From Marispirochaeta aestuarii (lineage in GTDB: Bacteria > Spirochaetota > Spirochaetia > JC444 > Marispirochaetaceae), in the NCBI RefSeq assembly GCF_002087085.1, contig NZ_MWQY01000020.1, positions 1 to 64,000 of the forward strand: a stretch of 64,000 nucleotides of DNA. The letters run 5' to 3'. Position numbers and translations under genes: made by a program. Positions 62,041 through 64,000 of the stretch are shown here, in pieces (position 1 is the first letter of the stretch; every line of letters begins with the position of its first letter). The notes under the pieces were generated by a model, which was given only the letters and a program-made list of their open reading frames with translations, made no database searches and had not been told where the DNA came from.

Positions 62041-62346
62041 ATGGCGGAATATACCTTCGACGGAACAACCCTGCGGGACGGCAAGGGAACAAAGATGGGC
62101 GAGATTGACAGGAGCTACATTCGCGGATGGAACGCAGCCCTGCTGGGGCAGCTTGACCGGAAGAATATACGGGATCCCAGGGGAAAGAAACTGCTGGAGT
62201 TTGACGGAAAAACCGTAAAGGATGATCTTGGAAAGAAGGTCACTACCATAAAGGAAATTCAGGAGCTGATAGACGGCGAAGCGGACATTTCCCTGGTGGC
62301 GGCCTGGTATTTTCTAATTAAAAAACAGCAGGCCAACATGACATAA
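62041..62346 (+). CDS. small beta-repeat protein (beta-flower type) of unknown function
   Basis: The 101-residue protein starts at 62041 behind AAGGAGG. It is built of short repeats such as YTFDGTTLRDGKGTKMGEID, NIRDPRGKKLLEFDGKTV and KDDLGKKVTTIKE, each a strand, an Asp-x-Gly turn and a strand. This pattern matches the small beta-flower proteins. No signal peptide is seen. It converges on the universal stress protein gene. Confidence 0.7.
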   Translation: MAEYTFDGTTLRDGKGTKMGEIDRSYIRGWNAALLGQLDRKNIRDPRGKKLLEFDGKTVKDDLGKKVTTIKEIQELIDGEADISLVAAWYFLIKKQQANMT

Positions 62347-62347
62347 T

Positions 62348-62815
62348 TCAGATCTCGCTCTCTTCCTCGTCGGGAACAACCAGCACCGGGCAATGGGCCT
62401 TTCGTATAACCTTCTCGGTAAAATTTCCGAGCATTCGGTTAATTACATTCGAGCCCGCTCCCCTCCCGATAACAACCAGGCTGACCGATTCTTCCCGGGC
62501 CTTCCGCAGGATCTCCTCTCCGACATTGCCGACGGAAAAATCCGAGGACCATTGTACCCCCTCAGGTATGGCGGGAATATAGACTTCGGCGATCTTGCGG
62601 TCGATGTCCTGCCTGGCCTTGGCATCGACATCCTCCACCTCGTATATATAGGACTTCCAGAACTGCGCGTCCGGCTCCGGTATGGCGTGAAAGATAATAA
62701 GTTCGCTCCCCTCATTGGCGGCGGCAATATTCAAGGCGTAGCGAAAGGCTCTCAGGGCGTCGGTGTTGAAATCGGTACAAAAGAGAATCTTTTTAAAAAT
62801 ATTCCTGTGGGGCAT
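62348..62815 (-). CDS. universal stress protein (UspA family)
   Basis: The 155-residue protein is a UspA fold with KKILFCTDFNTDALRAF at the start. The ATP-binding glycine pattern is seen in VVIGRGAGSNVINRMLGNFTEKV, then HCPVLVVP. AAAGGAGG precedes the ATG in the 12-base gap after the TRAP permease gene. USPs encoded directly beside TRAP transporters (TeaD is the known case) regulate uptake by binding ATP; the same is inferred here. Confidence 0.92.
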   Translation of the reverse strand: MPHRNIFKKILFCTDFNTDALRAFRYALNIAAANEGSELIIFHAIPEPDAQFWKSYIYEVEDVDAKARQDIDRKIAEVYIPAIPEGVQWSSDFSVGNVGEEILRKAREESVSLVVIGRGAGSNVINRMLGNFTEKVIRKAHCPVLVVPDEEESEI

Positions 62816-62827
62816 CCTGTTCCTCCT

Positions 62828-64000
62828 TTACCGAAGCAGTCCGGGCAGAAAAAGAGAGAGCTGGGGAAACACAATCAGAATAAGTGCGGAAATCAGCAGC
62901 ATCAGAAGATACGGCAGGGCACCTTTGAAGATGACCGTAAGCGGAATATCCCGTTCTATACCGCTGACCACGTAGACATTCACCCCCACGGGAGGTGTAA
63001 TTACCCCCATCTGAGTGATGACCACCACGATCACGCCGAACCATACAGGATCGAAACCGAGTTCCAGAATTACCGGATAAAAGATCGGTATCGTCAGCAG
63101 AATAAGCGCCAGGGCGTCGATAAAACAGCCCGCGAACAGAAAAAAGAGTATGATTATGATCATGACCCCCCAGCCCGGCAAAGGCAGGGAGACAAAGAAA
63201 CCCGCCACAGCAAAGGGAATCCGGGACACGGCAAGAAACCTGCCGAAGATAACCGCCCCGGCCACGATAAAGAAGATCATGCTCGAGGTCCGCACGGTCT
63301 CGAAGATTATCATCTTCAGTTTATGCAGGGACATCTCCTTCTGAAAGATGGCAATGGCAAAACTGCCGGCTGTTCCCACGGCCGCGGCCTCGATGGGGGT
63401 GAAAATCCCGAAGAACATCCCTCCCATGACCAGGAAAAAGAGAATCAGGGTCTCGATAACTCCGGTGAGGGACTGGAAACGCTCCTTCCAGCTGTGCCGG
63501 GGCCCCGCGGGACCGAGCCTGCTGTTGCCGATGCAGCTGAAATAGATGGACAGGCAGAAGAGCAGGGCAATCAGTATTCCCGGAATGATGCCTGCCAGAA
63601 AGAGATCTCCGATGGACTGCTCTGTCATAAGGGCGTACACGATAAAGACAACCGAGGGGGGAATCAGCATACCCAGGGAGCCTCCTGCTGCAACGGTCCC
63701 GGAGGCCAGGGAGTCCGCATAGCCGTAGCGCTTCATCTCCGGCAGGGCTACAGCGGACATGGTTGCCGCGGTAGCGGGTCCCGAACCGCAGATTGCACCG
63801 AATCCTGCGCAGGCGCCCACCGTGGCCATGGCAAGACCTCCCCTGAGATGGCCGATCCACACATAGGCGGTACGGAACATGCGCCTGCTTATTCCGGCAT
63901 GAAAGGCGATCTGCCCCATCATTACGAAGAGGGGAATCACCGTCAGGCTGTAGGAAGAAAAGGTCTCATACAGATCGGCGCTGACCATGCTGAAGGCCGC
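62828..64000 (-). CDS. dctM: TRAP transporter large permease DctM, N-terminus outside window
   Basis: The frame is open to base 64000, so the first about 40 residues of a roughly 430-residue DctM are missing; the internal Met near 63988 is not the likely start. About eleven membrane helices remain. Landmarks are YSLTVIPLFVMMGQIAFHAG, GFGAICGSGPATAATM, GTVAAGGSLGMLIPPSVVFI and LLTIPIFYPVILELGFDPVWFG. It forms the channel with DctQ, which lies beyond the window. It is cotranscribed with the universal stress gene. Confidence 0.93.
   Translation of the reverse strand, partial: AAFSMVSADLYETFSSYSLTVIPLFVMMGQIAFHAGISRRMFRTAYVWIGHLRGGLAMATVGACAGFGAICGSGPATAATMSAVALPEMKRYGYADSLASGTVAAGGSLGMLIPPSVVFIVYALMTEQSIGDLFLAGIIPGILIALLFCLSIYFSCIGNSRLGPAGPRHSWKERFQSLTGVIETLILFFLVMGGMFFGIFTPIEAAAVGTAGSFAIAIFQKEMSLHKLKMIIFETVRTSSMIFFIVAGAVIFGRFLAVSRIPFAVAGFFVSLPLPGWGVMIIIILFFLFAGCFIDALALILLTIPIFYPVILELGFDPVWFGVIVVVITQMGVITPPVGVNVYVVSGIERDIPLTVIFKGALPYLLMLLISALILIVFPQLSLFLPGLLR

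Overview
The window looks like a chromosomal segment of a free-living, heterotrophic, probably anaerobic or facultative bacterium, most likely a member of the Spirochaetota. This is an inference from gene content, not from a marker gene. It rests on a lipoprotein with repeated SPNGDG-type modules and an OmpA tail, a lysine-aminomutase-like protein with a duplicated second half, many lipoproteins, cyclic-nucleotide/GGDEF signalling proteins, and many sugar ABC and TRAP transport genes. No rRNA, tRNA, CRISPR array, phage or transposase gene was found. Coding density is high and many neighbours overlap by 1-26 bases.

Region 1 (1-10080) is a carbohydrate regulon under a LacI-family repressor. Four near-identical palindromes, with core ATGTATAC/GTATACAT, each overlap the -10 of a recognisable promoter. 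They lie in front of a truncated TRAP binding-protein gene, a six-gene operon (Ldh2-type dehydrogenase, creatininase-family hydrolase, SDR, fucose/arabinose-type isomerase, transaldolase, HpcH/HpaI aldolase), an SMP-30 lactonase gene and a uroporphyrinogen-decarboxylase-family methyltransferase gene. No kinase or dehydratase is present, so the pathway is unusual.

Region 2 (10158-17666) is housekeeping: an apparent gltX-glyQS-tyrS operon, two small conserved genes, an ANKH/MATE-like membrane protein and an AzlCD exporter. Region 3 (17697-24939) is signalling and envelope: two cNMP-binding/GGDEF proteins (the second also carries DHH-DHHA1 phosphodiesterase domains), a compact MalT-like LuxR regulator, a small conserved protein and a long repeat lipoprotein. 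A MITE-like palindrome follows at 24940-25099.

Region 4 (25167-31924) is a flavoprotein block. It contains a BaiN/HI0933 flavoprotein, then an extracytoplasmic FMN/FAD fumarate-reductase-type lipoprotein, a CitA/DcuS-CitB/DcuR two-component system and a second membrane-anchored reductase lacking the FMN domain. Region 5 (31929-38426) has a ChvE-GguA-GguB sugar ABC transporter, a divergent DeoR regulator and an extra ABC ATPase. Region 6 (38425-50446) is mixed: DUF2784, cupredoxin, a CvfB-like S1 protein, histidine kinases, a GH13 alpha-1,6-type glucosidase, a J-domain protein, an M23-like protein and the tandem KamA-like protein.

Region 7 (50443-58129) is a glycoside locus: GH4, MDR dehydrogenase, Gfo/Idh/MocA oxidoreductase, AraC regulator with tandem direct repeats, and an ABC importer. 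Region 8 (58163-60816) is an extracytoplasmic redox/sulfur cassette: a lipoprotein with two flavinylation motifs, another single-motif lipoprotein and a tandem-rhodanese lipoprotein, around an AT-rich divergent promoter region. The window ends with a CsgG-like/beta-barrel protein, a small beta-repeat protein, a universal stress protein and a truncated TRAP DctM permease.
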